Shown piece by piece: positions 13,144-25,875 of a stretch of DNA of 64,000 nt (position 1 is the stretch's first letter; the number at the start of each line of letters is the position of its first letter). The position numbers and the translations under genes are program-made. The notes below the pieces were generated by a model. The model ran no database searches. It was not told where the DNA came from and saw only the letters and a program-made list of their open reading frames with translations. The stretch covers positions 1,240,001 through 1,304,000 of the forward strand of contig CM048839.1 in the NCBI GenBank assembly GCA_026545765.1. Reading direction: 5' to 3'. Source of the DNA: Plantago major. Its lineage: Eukaryota; Streptophyta; Magnoliopsida; Lamiales; Plantaginaceae.

Positions 13144-13350
13144 ATTAGGAGTGTTAAAAAATCAAACTGTTCGCAATCATCTTGTGGAAACTAAGAAAGT
13201 TCAACTAGAGTTGATTGAGCTCGAGCTCGACTCATTTTTCAGCGAGTATCGAGTATTAAGGTAAAAAACTTGACTTGTCGGAACAACACTTGAACATACA
13301 AGTAAATAGTAACATAATTGAAATTCGACTCAGCTTGCCAACACACCTAA
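13144..13350. repeat. Small GAGCTCG-rich foldback repeat
   Basis: The ends TTAGGAGTGTTAA and CCAACACACCTAA form an imperfect inverted pair. The interior holds GAGCTCGAGCTCG words. It belongs to the same loose family as 46832-47356, 50855-51225 and 63540-63890. No convincing flanking duplication was found. Confidence 0.5.
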
Positions 13351-13979
13351 GGGTGATGATGTTAAGAGGGGGAAAAATACCAACAGCCAACTGTTATTAA
13401 ATAAGATGTAGAACATTACATTTTTCTTGAAAGAAAAAGAAAAATGATGGAAATTTACAGCCACATTGGTAAACAAGTAGCAATGTACAGCCCCTGATTG
13501 TTTGGAATAATTGGAGATCAAAAAGTCATTAACTAGCAAAGCCCTTTAATAATGCTTGATGCCTTAACCTCCAGCCAGTTCTGCTTTCTTAATTAAGAAT
13601 TCAGAACTCTGATAATCTTGTGAACTGATCAATCATTAGAATTTTAAATCAACTAATGGGACTGCAGCATTAGCATGATATTTGTTTTGTGTGACATCAA
13701 AGCTTTCATATTTAATTAATGGGAGCCATGATTAAGACTCAAATTACTATAATAATCACCTAATGCCTAATGCTAACAGCCCCACTAATTTGATTGTAAC
13801 CCTTCACTAATCCCTTTATATTAATGCCCCTTCCCTGATTGCCTCCTACCAACACTGTCTCTAGCTTCAGCACTTCCCCTGCTTCCTCTGTTCTTCATTC
13901 TTCCTTAAACACTTCCTCTGAACTCCACAATATACTCCTACTTTTGAAAATTGTAGTTAACTAAACACTTTCCTTGGCC
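13351..13979 (+). promoter_or_regulatory. NSP2 upstream region and 5' leader
   Basis: A TATA-like box (TTTATATTA, 13816-13824) lies about 160 bp before the NSP2 start codon. The leader after it is C/T-rich and contains no upstream ATG. Transcription probably starts near 13845-13860; this is inferred from TATA spacing only. Confidence 0.55.
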
Positions 13980-15458
13980 ATGGCAATGGTTATGGACCTT
14001 GACTTTTCAAATTTTACTTACAGCACCACCACTACCACTACTACAACCACCACGACTTCAACCGATGATGGTTGTGATTGGAACGATTGGTCCCCTGTCG
14101 TCGACTGGGAGGCACTTTCCGGTGGCCAGGAGGATTTCCACAATCTAATTGATTCCATGATTGATGAAAATGTTGTACTACATAACACCTCCTGGCCAAA
14201 AATTGATGAGGAGTGTAACAACAACTTGTCACCTGAGTACACAGCAATGACCGACGACGAAGCCATTGGCACGGAGGATGACAAGGGCATGAGGCTGATC
14301 CACCTTCTTACGGCTGCAGCCGAGGCTCTCACGGGTGCCAATAAGTGTTGGGAATTGGCTAGAGTGATATTGGTTCGGCTCAAGGAGTTGGTGTCACCAA
14401 ATGATGGCACTAACATGGAGAGGTTAGCAGCCTATTTCGCCGATGCCTTACAGGGTTTGTTAGATGGTGCGCCTGGTGGAAAGCAAGTTGTTGGGAACGG
14501 TGGGCAAGTTCATTACAAAGAGGAGTTCCACCAGACAGATGTCCTCGCCGCGTTCCAATTGTTACAAGACATGTCTCCTTATGTGAAATTCGGGCATTTT
14601 ACAGCCAATCAGGCGATATTAGAAGCCGTGACGAATGATAGGAGGGTCCATATTGTTGATTATGATATCATGGAGGGAATCCAGTGGGCATCGCTAATGC
14701 AAGCATTGGTTTCGCGGAAAGATGGCCCCCCAACTCCTCATCTAAGGATTACCGCCTTATCAAGGAGTGGGAGTGGGAAGCGGTCACTCGGCTCGATTCA
14801 AGAAACCGGTCGTCGATTGACGGCCTTTGCGGCTTCTATAGGCCAACCGTTCTCTTTCCACCAGTGTAGATTGGACGCGGATGAGACATTTCGACCTTCC
14901 TCTTTGAAATTGGTTAGAGGGGAAGCTTTAATAATTAATTGTATGTTGCACTTGCCACATTTTAGACATAGGGCCCCAAACTCGATTGCCTCTTTTTTAT
15001 CTGGGGCGAAGACATTAAGCCCGAGACTTATCACCCTTGTGGAGGAGGAGATAGGGTCCACAAGTGACACCGGGTTTGTGGGCCGGTTCATGGAATCATT
15101 ACACCATTATTCTGCTATGTACGATTCTCTGGAAGCTGGATTCCCGATGCAGGGTCTAGCTCGAGCACTGGTGGAACGAGTGTTTTTGGGGCCTCGGATT
15201 GCAGGGTCATTGGCCCGTATCTATCATTCATGTGGAGACGATGAAGGGTGTTCTTGGGACCAGTGGTTGGGATCCGTCGGATTTCGGCCAATGAACATAA
15301 GTTTTGCCAATCATTGCCAAGCCAAGTTGCTCTTAGGATTGTACAATGATGGGTATAGAGTTGAGGAGTTGAGCAAAAATAAACTAGTCCTAGGATGGAA
15401 GTCAAGACGCTTGCTTTCGGCTTCTATTTGGACCTCTGAGATTGAATGTGATTGTTAG
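13980..15458 (+). CDS. NSP2: GRAS transcription regulator NSP2 (nodulation signaling pathway 2)
   Basis: Single-exon gene of 492 residues, close to the usual NSP2 size (about 500). The first 100 residues are variable and hold a run of about 12 threonines after residue 15. The GRAS domain follows: LHR I begins at about residue 104 (HLLTAAAEALTGANKCWELA), the VHIID motif reads VHIVDYD at about 223, and the C-terminal SAW region ends in SASIWTS. NSP2 is a nuclear partner of NSP1; together they act in nodulation and arbuscular-mycorrhiza signalling and promote strigolactone biosynthesis. The start is the ATG at 13980, in a good context (GCCATGGC); the frame stays open six bases further but only to a TTG. 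A miR171h site lies inside the coding region. A solo LTR sits 172 bp after the stop. The frame is intact. Confidence 0.95.
   Translation: MAMVMDLDFSNFTYSTTTTTTTTTTTSTDDGCDWNDWSPVVDWEALSGGQEDFHNLIDSMIDENVVLHNTSWPKIDEECNNNLSPEYTAMTDDEAIGTEDDKGMRLIHLLTAAAEALTGANKCWELARVILVRLKELVSPNDGTNMERLAAYFADALQGLLDGAPGGKQVVGNGGQVHYKEEFHQTDVLAAFQLLQDMSPYVKFGHFTANQAILEAVTNDRRVHIVDYDIMEGIQWASLMQALVSRKDGPPTPHLRITALSRSGSGKRSLGSIQETGRRLTAFAASIGQPFSFHQCRLDADETFRPSSLKLVRGEALIINCMLHLPHFRHRAPNSIASFLSGAKTLSPRLITLVEEEIGSTSDTGFVGRFMESLHHYSAMYDSLEAGFPMQGLARALVERVFLGPRIAGSLARIYHSCGDDEGCSWDQWLGSVGFRPMNISFANHCQAKLLLGLYNDGYRVEELSKNKLVLGWKSRRLLSASIWTSEIECDC
14362..14382 (+). promoter_or_regulatory. Predicted miR171h target site in NSP2 mRNA
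   Basis: The 21 bases starting GAGTGATATTGGTTCGG encode residues near ARVILVRLKEL of NSP2. They pair with the known miR171h guide (core GCCGAATCAATATCACTC), with one G:U wobble where the usual target has A. NSP2 is the established miR171h target in plants that form mycorrhiza. Pairing is inferred by eye from memory of the miRNA sequence. Confidence 0.8.
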
Positions 15459-15630
15459 ATTTGTTTGATTTCAGTTTTTACTACATGTAAAATGTTGTTT
15501 TTATATTAAGGTTATGCAAGGAGTGGTACAATTTAGAGTTATTTTTCTCCTACTTGGGTGTGTATCATATTTTTCTCGTACTCGGGTGTGTATCAAATTC
15601 CACCATTTGCTTCCCATCTGGAAGGTTTAC

Positions 15631-16168
15631 TGTTATGTTTTGGGGTTGTTTCGAATAATGTCAGAAGTTCAGGGACTGGTTTGTTATTATTTGAAGTTGG
15701 TTTGTTGAAAGGCGGCAGAAGAAACAGAAGAAACGTGCTTTTACCAGTTAAGTGGTTATGCGACTTTGTTTCGTCCGTTAGATTGAAGATGGCTGTTTTG
15801 ATCGGATGGTTCCTGCTTCTTGGGCCGTTAATCATCTTCTTCGCCAGATAAAAACAGAGTAAGAGAGCTTAGCTTGCAGTTTTAGATCAATTCCAAGTTC
15901 CAGATTTCAGTTTTTCGTTTTCTCTGTGATTGAGAGCGTTTTGGGAGCTGTTGTTGTGAGTATTGTATAGCGAATTCAGGCTGTATTTCGTTTCAATTCT
16001 CTGTAACAAGCTTGTAGTTGAGATATCAAAAAGATCAATAAAATCACCGATTCTCCGTGGATGTAGATTGAAGCGATTCAATCGAACCACGTAAATTCTT
16101 TGTGTGATTGCTTATTGGTGTTTGATTGGTAGTTGGTCGATTGTGCGTTTGAGATTGGATACTTAACA
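15631..16168 (+). mobile_element. Solo Ty1/copia LTR with 5-bp target duplication
   Basis: This 538-bp unit begins TGTTATG and ends CTTAACA. It is flanked by a perfect TTTAC duplication (15626-15630 and 16169-16173). Near its 3' end it has CTCCGTGGATGTAGAT and GAACCACGTAAATT, words common at the end of many plant copia LTRs. No internal region follows, so it is a solo LTR left by recombination between two LTRs. It sits in the 3' flank of NSP2 and could supply a polyadenylation signal (AATAAAATC near 16037). Confidence 0.85.
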
Positions 16169-16173
16169 TTTAC

Positions 16174-19100
16174 AAATACATAAAAGCAAAGAATGATATT
16201 GGCACTCTAGTGTAATCATGATGTGATATGTCTCATCCACAAAATTATCATGGTACTTTTTGGAAATATATCAATTAATGAACATCAATTCTTCAAGAAC
16301 AAAAATACTTGTGTGATACCATAGTACCATGGTTTTAAATAAATAGACCAATATTGTAGGATTCTCAATTATACCTATGACGTAGAAACTTTTTAATTCT
16401 TGAAGTTCATTAGTTGACATAGTACAACATCTAACTTATGAACTTTAACTCAACAAGCACTTATAAAATCAAAGTTGCAATAGACGATTAACCCATTTTT
16501 ATAGTACTACATTTGATGTTATCAAATGAAATATTACATTGCGTCATTCATATTCATCTAAAAGTTAATCGTATTTCTCAAGTTTATACCAGTAAAACAC
16601 CATCAGACAAGAAGATCACAAGTTATTACAAACTTAATTAGTTGAGCTATTTCAATGTTTCATGACATCAAAGACCATATGGACACATTCAAATTAAAGA
16701 AAAAGAAAAAGAAAATAGTAAGCCTACACTTGGATTCAATTTAATTATAGGGATATATTGGATTAAATAAGGATCTGAAGCACTCCAAACATCTTGCTGA
16801 GACACTCATTCACCCAACCACTTGAAGTTCTTAGGATAATAAATAAAGATAATTGTTAGAAGTTAATAAATTAATTAAAATGCTAATTGTTTTATTAGCC
16901 AATCAATAATGGAATCAACCTTTTGGTAATGCGTCATCTACAGCACACAACTTGTATTTACAGATTTTATTAATCTCATATGAACTCAATAAATAAAGCT
17001 CAATTTTGGTTGTATGTATGCGTCATTCTACTACCACTGGCTTACTATTTATTTTATACTCCTAGTCTACTATGATATAGAGTATGCATGTTAATATGCC
17101 TAGAAACTCGAACGTTTTAAAAATACAACATGTAAGCTTTTATGTAAGCTTTTGAGCCATTTTAATTAAGATAATTGCAATTGGAAATTCGAACTTCTAT
17201 CCAATTTGTTTACTTTTCCAACATGATCAGTTTGTTGGACTTTTGGAAAAGTTTATTTTCAATCAGTTTTTAGCTAGATGATATAGAATGGAATTCTGAA
17301 GCAGAAGCGATATTCAAGAATTTGAAAGATATATGAGAGCCAGAGTACAAAATTTTAAATGTATGGCTACATGTTAAATTACTTGTGATTTGATTTGTTA
17401 TGAACATAGGCTGATCGAGGATTGTGATTATTATAGTTATAGATGGTGGAAGTGCCTGTTTTGTACATGTGATTGATCTTTGCCAAAGAAACCTAAAAGG
17501 TTATATGAGTTGTGATTTGAAGAAGAGTGAAATTCTGAAGTCTGCAGTGGACAGACGAGGAAATAGTTTTGTTTGTATTTTATGGTGATGTAAAAGTTGA
17601 GGATGAATTATCATGATATTATTAATTTAGTTGGTTTGGATTGTGACTTGTGTAAGCTAGATCGAAAAACATTTGAGATAGATAGGATGGTACTTTTAAT
17701 GCTTGTATGAGTGGATGTATGATGATTATCTTATGCTCGTAGTATATCATAATTTTGGAGTTATGAATTAAAAAAAAAGAGTAAGTCATCTGAGAGACGG
17801 TATTATAGAGAGACTAAAAAAGACGGACAAACATTACAATTATAACAAAAAACATTACAGAGTTTACTAAAAACATCAGTGATATACATCACATAAAAAT
17901 GATATTAGAATTCATTCATAAAACATTACTGATATTGTTCGAAACATTATATATATACTTAAAAACATCATTAGGTCTCTCACTAATACACGTCTCTTTC
18001 AATACTTTGTGTAAAAAATATGATGTTTCAAAAAAAAAAAAATTTTGGACGGAGGGATGAGTATGTAACATTTGTTGGATATATAAAACTAAGTTAATGA
18101 TTTAGACCCTTCCTTATACATGTATAAAGTCAATTTCATTCAAAATTTTTAATTAGGAGTAAGTCTCTTGAGAATTAGAGAAAACAAAGCGCAGTAGAAC
18201 GAGAATTGCACTCTCAAAATGTGAGAGCAAACTCGGGACATAATTCCATCACCTTGGTATCATGGTATGAGTATTATGTGACCTAGGTTTTAGGTCACTT
18301 TTTAGGTTTTTCGTTCCATATTACTCACGTAATTGAAAATTTTCTCTACGTACCATCAAATAGAAAATTTTCTGTGAGGATCTCTCTGAGAAAATTGGGC
18401 CTAGCCCAAGTCTGTGGCGTAGTTGGGCACTTGGGCTATAGTCAACTCTACCAAACTTGAGCCAGTTTACGCATGAATCAGATTTCTCCGCTTCGTAATT
18501 TCTTAGATTATGGTGCTTATTTGTGCTTCTACTACTACAAATTTAAAATACACACTTCTAATTTTAAAATAAAGTTTAATTAAATCCTAGCAAAATTATT
18601 ATAAATTAAAGGAAAAAGGTAGTAGTAGAAGACACTGGTTGTAGTATGCTTTATGGTTCTGTACTTGTACACACTTTTTTATGTGGCATTTCAAGATGTA
18701 TTAGTGCGTGTTTTATTTCAAAGAAAAGATTTAGAGCTGCATGAACGATACTTTTAAAAAAACGTTAGGTGGTCCAGATATAGTGTTTGGTAATTTTATT
18801 AGCTGATAAACTAGTTGAGCGAGTGTAAAAAATAGGTATAGGTATAAAATTTAATTGAGTGGTGAATGGTAGGTGGATTAAAACGTGTTTTTGAGATTCG
18901 ATTAAAATTGATATTAAACAGGACAAGAAGGCCAGCTCGAGTAAAATCTAGTTTTAATCACATCCCAAACCATTTGAAATACATCTTGTTTCTAATTTTC
19001 TAGTGGGGAGAGAATCTTTCATAAAATGGAAAGATGGCTATATTCGGTACGTAATTAGTTGGCAATCACTTTTTGGTTAATATAATACCAGAATTATAAT

Positions 19101-19320
19101 TGTCTTTTTTTTAGAAAGATAGATTGAGAAAAGTAAATAAATATGGTAAAAAAGAATGGACAAAAAGTGCAGAGAGTTGCATGGCAAGAAAAGCGGAGTC
19201 ATGCTTGAGTCAAAACTTTTGTGCCTAATTCAAGAGCTGTTTAAAATATAAGTCCAAAAATTACCATTGAACGCAAATATAGTAAGCCTAGCTATTTTCT
19301 TAAGGAAAAATTGAATTAAG
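16174..19320. other. Intergenic DNA with one MITE-like unit
   Basis: No gene is recognised. A MITE-like unit lies at about 17795-18002: GAGAGACGGTATTATAGAGA at its left end mirrors the right-end GTCTCTCACTAATACACGTC. A one-sided Stowaway-like end (GGACGGAGGGATGAGTA) sits at 18048-18064. The rest is AT-rich and featureless. Confidence 0.5.
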
Positions 19321-19327
19321 CTAAATC

Positions 19328-19539
19328 TATATAAGACAGATCCTTTTCTTTTCTTTCAGAAAAAATAAAGATACGTTGTTTTTCCATCTACACAGGTTTT
19401 GCAACTTTTTGTTTTTTCTCACATCCGTCCTGCAGGTACATTATTATTATATATTACAATAATAATCAACGTGCATTCATGTTCTTGTTCCAACTTCATT
19501 CGTTTTAATTCGATTAAACTAATCCGGATTTCTCTTGTG
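19328..19539 (+). promoter_or_regulatory. TATA box and leader of the rhamnogalacturonan lyase gene, with a short uORF
   Basis: TATATAAG at 19328-19335 lies about 210 bp before the first in-frame ATG. The leader includes a ten-codon upstream ORF at 19479-19508 (ATG to TAA), which could lower translation. All positions are read directly; the function is inferred. Confidence 0.5.
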
Positions 19540-22500
19540 ATGCAAATTGAAGGATTTGTGATGGTCGAGTATAGGAAGATGGGTCGTAGGAATTTACAGG
19601 AGCAGCAGAGGATTGGAATTTTGCTTTTATCCTTCTTTATTCTTGCTGGTTCTACTTCTGCAAGGACGATAATTAGGTACGTGGTCTCTTTTTCGTTACG
19701 GATTTTGAGATGTTACGGTAACCATTGTGGTGCACTACGCACCTAGTAAGTTGATGTCAATGTTATAAAACGCTACTTTTGTTTAAACATATTCGTTGGA
19801 GGGAAGTACTCCGTTAGATGAAATTGAACATAAGCTAAGGTTTAATTTTCTACTTGACTTTCATGAACTTTTGGCGACCATGTATTACGCATGAAGAGTA
19901 TGACTTAAATCTTGCCGGAATAACTTTTGGAGACTGCTTTTTTAAATTTTATTGTGTAATTTTGATTTCAAAACATAGTGAATTTTTTTGAATAATTTAT
20001 ATTCATTACACATAAGCATGAATCTAAGGAGGTTAATTTGACTTAATTTCGACATTGTAAGATGGCAAATTCATTGGAAGGTAATGCAATCTAGCTGTAA
20101 CTTTAGCATTTAGAGAACTCTGTTTTGACAAGGTTGATTATGCAAGTAAATAAGTTGATTGTCGTTAAATTGGATGCGATTATATATTCTCCGTGATTTA
20201 TAGAGATTTTTCACTTGATTTGTCGTCCCTGTAAGTGAATCATATCATTCATGATATGAGAACATATTGTCAGTCACAAGATATTATTGTGCATCACAAA
20301 TTATCGTACTTTATGAATATACTTACATGTTCATTTAAAACGGTCTTCTCACGGGCAGGGGCGAAACTACCTTGATAGGTCAATGCCAAGGTCGGTTCGA
20401 TTTCGTAAATTTTCTTTATCTGTATATCAAATTTAATTTTTTAACATTTGACACGGTATATTTTTGTAATCCAATTTAGAAAATACAATATTATCACCAC
20501 ACCAGAAGAACACATACATGATACATACTTCTCTAAGACGCGGAGGAAATTCCTCCCAAAGGCGTAATCCATGCTCGTGCGGCATCATCATCATCGTCAT
20601 CGTATGCTAACCTTATAAATAACACACTGACATAATCATCTATCATGCGCTAGCAAATAGTTTGTCCGCAATAATTGCAATTTCAATTCATGTTACAGGT
20701 ATATTAGTAATTTCCGAATTTGGTGCATCAACTATGAAAGAACCTGTAGACTGTAGTTGAGTTACTCTTGGAAATTTAATCTAATTGAACATCATGTCCA
20801 CCAAGTGTTTGACAAAACAACCCAGCTACATATCTAATCTAACATTCTGGTTTTTTGAATGAACAAACTACTTTGATTGCCAGTAATCGCATCCCAAATG
20901 TGTATATGCAGGTCAGCTTCAAATGGACACGGACACGGACATGGACATGGCAAAAATCATTCATCTCCACTCAGGATCAACGAATTGAACGATCATGTAA
21001 GCTTCAGATAAACTGAACTTGAACAGATAAACTCTGTAGTAAACCCGAAACTAGCTGATTTCATGAAATATCTGTGACTCAATTTGATGTAATTGTAAAT
21101 GCAGGTGGTTCTTGAAAACGGAATAGTAACGCTAACATTGACAAAGCCAGCAGGTTTAATTTCAGGAGTAGGATACAACGGTGTCGATAACCTTCTTCAG
21201 TACCATGCCAGAGAGACGCAAAGAGGGTGAGCAGCGATCATTTTGTACATTCCATTTACACTTGGCATTGGCTTATGGAACATGCGTTTATAGTTCAGTC
21301 CATTTATTGTCTAATATCAGAAGTTCTTATGGTCTCATTGAATTTGTACATGTAGGTATTGGGACATTAATTGGGAGAGGCAAGACAATGGCAAAAGCGG
21401 GTTTGATACGTAAGGTTTTTGGAATTTAACTTTGTGCTGTGACACAAGATTAGAAATGTACAAAGGAAACAAGCTGAATGTTGTTTCGTGCAGGCTGGAA
21501 GACTCAACATTTGTATACAGCGTGGTGGCGTATACTAAGAATCAGATAGAAGTTTCGTTCAAAAAAACATGGAGTGTTTCGAAAGATGATGGTGGTGTTC
21601 CCCTTATTATTGACAAGAGGTTTGATGATTCAAATGCAGCTGAAATTTGCTTCATGCTTTATATGCGGGAGTGCATGATTCACATACTCTGCCTTTTAAT
21701 CCACATGCAGATATATATTGTTGCGCGGATCATCTGGTTTCTACTCGTATTGCATAATGGAACACTTAGAAGGATGGCCTGCAATGAGAATTGTTAGTAC
21801 GAGGCTTACGTTTAAATTGCAGGAGCAAATGTAAGATTTAAGGTTTTATAATTGCTTTGCAGGTAATAAGTATTGGTCGATATCTTTGTTCATAATTGAC
21901 ATTTTTCTTCTGGTTAAACTGATTATTAGGTTCCAATACATGGCTATAACAGACGACATTCAACGTGTCATGCCATCTGCCCGTGACAGGACTGTCGGCC
22001 AACCTCTTGATTACAAAGAGGCAGTTCTACTAACAAATCCTGACAATTCTGACCTCAGAGGAGAGGTATGAACGAGAGTATTACCCAAATTTTTAATCCT
22101 TCCATTGATAGCACATCTAACACCTAGCAGACTTGTTTTGGAATATTACAATGACCTCCACATTGGAGAGTGCAGACATATTCTTTTTTTTGGGTGGTAG
22201 ATGCAAGTTTTCACGTACATGTAGACCAAACGAGGAAGGTCACGTAATATTTTAAACACCAGCAACTAGGTGTTTGATGTGTACTAATGATGGAAGGATT
22301 TAGTTGTTATGAAGGTTGCTGTGTGCTTGGAACAATGCCCATGTTGGTTGATCACTAACATGCATGGAATATTTTTGAATGTATAACATGACCAGGTCGA
22401 TGACAAGTATCAGTACTCGTGTGAAAATGAAGATAATCGTGTGCATGGTTGGATAAGCTCTGATCCGCACGTGGGGTTCTGGATGATAACGCCAAGCAGT

Positions 22501-24290
22501 GAGTTCCTTGCTGGTAGCCCTTTCAAACCAGATCTCACATCACATACTGGCCCAACCACACTGGGTGTAAGTAACATTTGGAGTCCATTCCTTGTCCCGG
22601 AGACAATGCCTTCAATTTTGTTGTATCAAGAACTGTTCGAGATAGTAATCAACCTTTTGTTTATAGATGTTCCTTAGCAGCCATTATGCTGGTCCAGATT
22701 TTGGAGCTAGCGTGCAACAAGGAGAGCCCTGGAAGAAGGTTTTTGGCCCTGTTTTCGTCTATCTGAACTCTGATTCAGGAAAAAAACATGATGCACTTTG
22801 GGAAAACGCTAAGAGACAGGTACTTTGAATTAATAATCCTCGTCTTTCTCTTTTCTTACCCATGATTCCATGAAGCACGGCACTTAATAATTTTCGTACA
22901 TCACAGTACTTGGTAGAAACGGCAAAATGGCCATATGACTTCCCTATGTCAAATGATTTCCCCGCATCAAATGAACGAGGTAGCATCACTGGTCGGTTGC
23001 TCATTCGTGACAGATATCTTCTTGGCGAACTCCCACCCACGGGAGTAGCTCATGTGGGATTAGCTCCACTTGGACCTGCAGGATCTTGGCAAACTGACGC
23101 TAAGGTTACAACTGATTTTCTGATGAGCTCAGTATTTATTCTTGTCTAATATCTGGTTTATTCACATGTATTCATGGATGGCTTGATTCTCAGGGTTATC
23201 AATTTTGGATGAAAACTGACAAAAATGGATACTTCAACATAAGTGATGTTCGAGCAGGCACTTATAATTTGTATGCTTGGGTTCCGGGAGTAATTGGAGA
23301 CTATAAATATGAACGCGACATAATCATCGTACCAGGAGGAAATCTTCAAATGGGTGAATTTGTATTCTATCCACCTAGAATTGGTCCAACTCTATGGGAA
23401 ATCGGCATCCCTGATCGCTCTGCTGCCGAGTTTTTCATTCCTGATCCATCTTCAGACCGCACAAATAAGTTATTTATAAACAGCACGACCGAAAAGTATA
23501 CTTACACTTCACAAACTCGTTTTTATTCCTTTCATATCATTTTAATTAAAGATCACAACTTTACTTATCCTTGATAATTTCTGTACCAGGTTCAGGCAAT
23601 ATGGACTGTGGGACAGATATACGGAATTGTATCCGACTGCAGATCTAGTTTACATCGTCGGCAAGAGCAATTATGCCAAGGATTGGTTCTTTGCCCATGT
23701 CACCAGGTACAGTGGATCAATTCCACAATCTGCAATCTACTTTTAAACTTCTGTTTGTCACCAGAAAACCAAGAACCATATGTTTTTTCTAATCAAGAAT
23801 TCTATGTGAATCTGTTTTCTTTTGTTTATTCAGGAAACAAAGACATGAGTATGTACCAACACAGTGGCAAATAGCATTTGACATGAGAACTGTAGACCAT
23901 GTAGGAACTTATACACTCAGACTAGCACTAGCATCTGCTAACTATGCCGAATTACAAGTATGGATACCCGTCCTTCCATCTTGTCTTCCTATAACAGGTC
24001 TTTGAGAATCATGTTTCTGATGATCATCACATTCTTGTGTGTTTCAGGTACGCGTGAACAATCCAAACAGGCTGCCTGCTGAATTTAGAACAGGGCGGAT
24101 AGGAAGAGATAATGCGATTGCAAGACATGGGATTCACGGACTATATTGGTTGTATAATGTGGATGTACCAGGCTCTCAATTGCAGGTTGGGAGAAACACA
24201 ATCTATCTCAGGCAAGGCAGAGGCGGATTGTTCAGCGGGATCATGTACGATTATATTCGATTGGAGGGGCCTCCTCAACGGACCATCTGA
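19540..24290 (+). CDS. Rhamnogalacturonan lyase, polysaccharide lyase family 4 (14 exons)
   Basis: Cleaves the rhamnose-galacturonate backbone of pectic rhamnogalacturonan I in the cell wall by beta-elimination. My exon model is 19540-19676, 20912-20996, 21105-21226, 21356-21409, 21494-21619, 21711-21830, 21930-22065, 22396-22566, 22667-22819, 22907-23104, 23194-23495, 23590-23706, 23834-23957, 24048-24290. All introns are GT-AG. The total of 2088 nt gives 695 residues with no interruption, near the family size. The order is a signal peptide (GILLLSFFILAGSTSA), a His/Gly repeat, the PL4 catalytic domain (GYNGVDNLL, GYWDINW, RGSSGFYSY, RVHGW), a fibronectin-III-like domain (DVRAGTYNLYAWVPG) and a C-terminal carbohydrate-binding-like domain ending near YDYIRLEGP. 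The start could also be 19561 or 19579; 19579 gives the most normal signal peptide. Intron 1 is 1.2 kb. Secretion is inferred. Confidence 0.93.
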
Positions 24291-25875
24291 TCTGAGCAAG
24301 AACAAAGTAGATGATATTGTATACAATCAAGGGGCAAGCATAGTAAGGAGCACAAGGGAAGCAAGCTGTGTTTTGAAACCCACGGCAGTCTTCTTCCCGG
24401 ATTGAAACTCATTTGAACCGCTATCGGCCCGTTTACCATGACAAAATTATGTTTTTATTTATACAGTAGTGCATTGCATAATTTAATCTAATATACGCAC
24501 CGGTGAGAGTTGACTTGCATGAACCTCGACCGGATGAGATGAGCGGGTCAAAATAGTCTCGGAACATAGTTAGCAGATGTTAGGCTTTGTTTTTTGGTTC
24601 CTCTTTCAATCAAAGTACTATACTAGATCATTAGTGCATTATGATGGTCCATGCCTCAGCTTAGCGGATTCGTGAAACTATTTTCTGAACTTAAACACCA
24701 ACATTATCGTGTATACCAACATAATCATACTTTAAGTGGTACTTACTACTATAGTATGTAAGTACTCTTTAGCTCTAATTTATTTTTGAAATAAATGTGT
24801 TCATTGAGCGCATTATAAGTTAGCTTTTTCTATAAGCTTTTTTTAAATCTTTTATTAAAAAAATAAGTTAGTATTAAAGCAAATTAATTAACTAGCTTAT
24901 AAGTTTAGTTAATTTATCAAGCACCTCGATAAAAATCAGCTAACAATCTTATCATACAAGTATCAGTTAATTTATCAGTTAGCTTTGATATACATAGTCG
25001 ATGTGAGTAGTTATATGTATATCGAACATGATAATGGTGATATCAAATGCCACTTAATTGAACCCGAAATTGGGAAGAATTTCAACGCTTTAGGACAACT
25101 AGAAGAAAATTAATCCGAGTGCAATAAATTGGAGTTACTTGGGATGATGAAAGTGTAGATATATTGAGGTTTCCTCTTTTCTAACGTGTCAGACTACCTC
25201 CCCAGGTCTTTCTGAGTTGTCTACGATTATATCAATGCATTAAATGTCAGAAAGACAACACATTAAAGATCGCAGGGTACAAAGAAGTTGTCGTGTACGT
25301 GTAATACTTACGAATCTTAATTAACGATAAAATTAGAGAAGGAAACATGTAGTAGTAATTAATTAGTTCGCCAGTCAATGTTATTAGTTAGTTCTTAATC
25401 AGTCAGTTTCCCACCGTTAGTCTGCCTAATTAGCTGGCAATGAATAACTATCATGTGGTCTACTTGAGATCATACAAATATACTGTATTTAAATTTCGTC
25501 TCGGCAACAACCGGAAAAACAGGGATAATTCCATGCGACTTGTACCTATTTTTAGTTTTTCCTCTGCGGCTTTAATAAAGTGTGTTGTATTGTTATCATA
25601 CACTTACGTGGATCGATCAAGCGTTTTATATGTTGCAGTATATTACTTATATTAAAAACGTATTAATGTTACATCATTCTGGAAATGCGGGATTTTACCC
25701 CTATACTCGTTCTCTTGCACAAATGTGTAGTTAACTTTACTTAGGATTTTCAGTACATAATCTTGCATTCAATTTTATCCTGGACTGCATGAATTACAAC
25801 TTCATGTATAGATAGATGGGTTTGAGGTTTTAAGTTCATTTAAAAAACACGAATAGATGGTGATTGAGGGTTTTA
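24291..25875. other. 3' flank of the lyase gene and intergenic DNA
   Basis: The 3' untranslated region probably ends within 250 bp of the stop. The rest is AT-rich. TTATAAGTTAGCTT words at 24810-24910 hint at a worn MITE, but no ends could be fixed. No gene is recognised. Confidence 0.5.

Noticed and set aside
13974-13979. An NSP2 start two codons further upstream
   Set aside because: The upstream codon is TTG; the ATG at 13980 has a good context and is the first ATG of the leader.
19399-19539. A longer N-terminus for the rhamnogalacturonan lyase
   Set aside because: The frame is open there but begins at a TTG, and a long extension would bury the signal peptide.
20356-20560. A hAT-like MITE in intron 1 of the lyase gene
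   Set aside because: CAGGGGCGAAACTACC resembles such an end, but no inverted partner or 8-bp duplication could be located.
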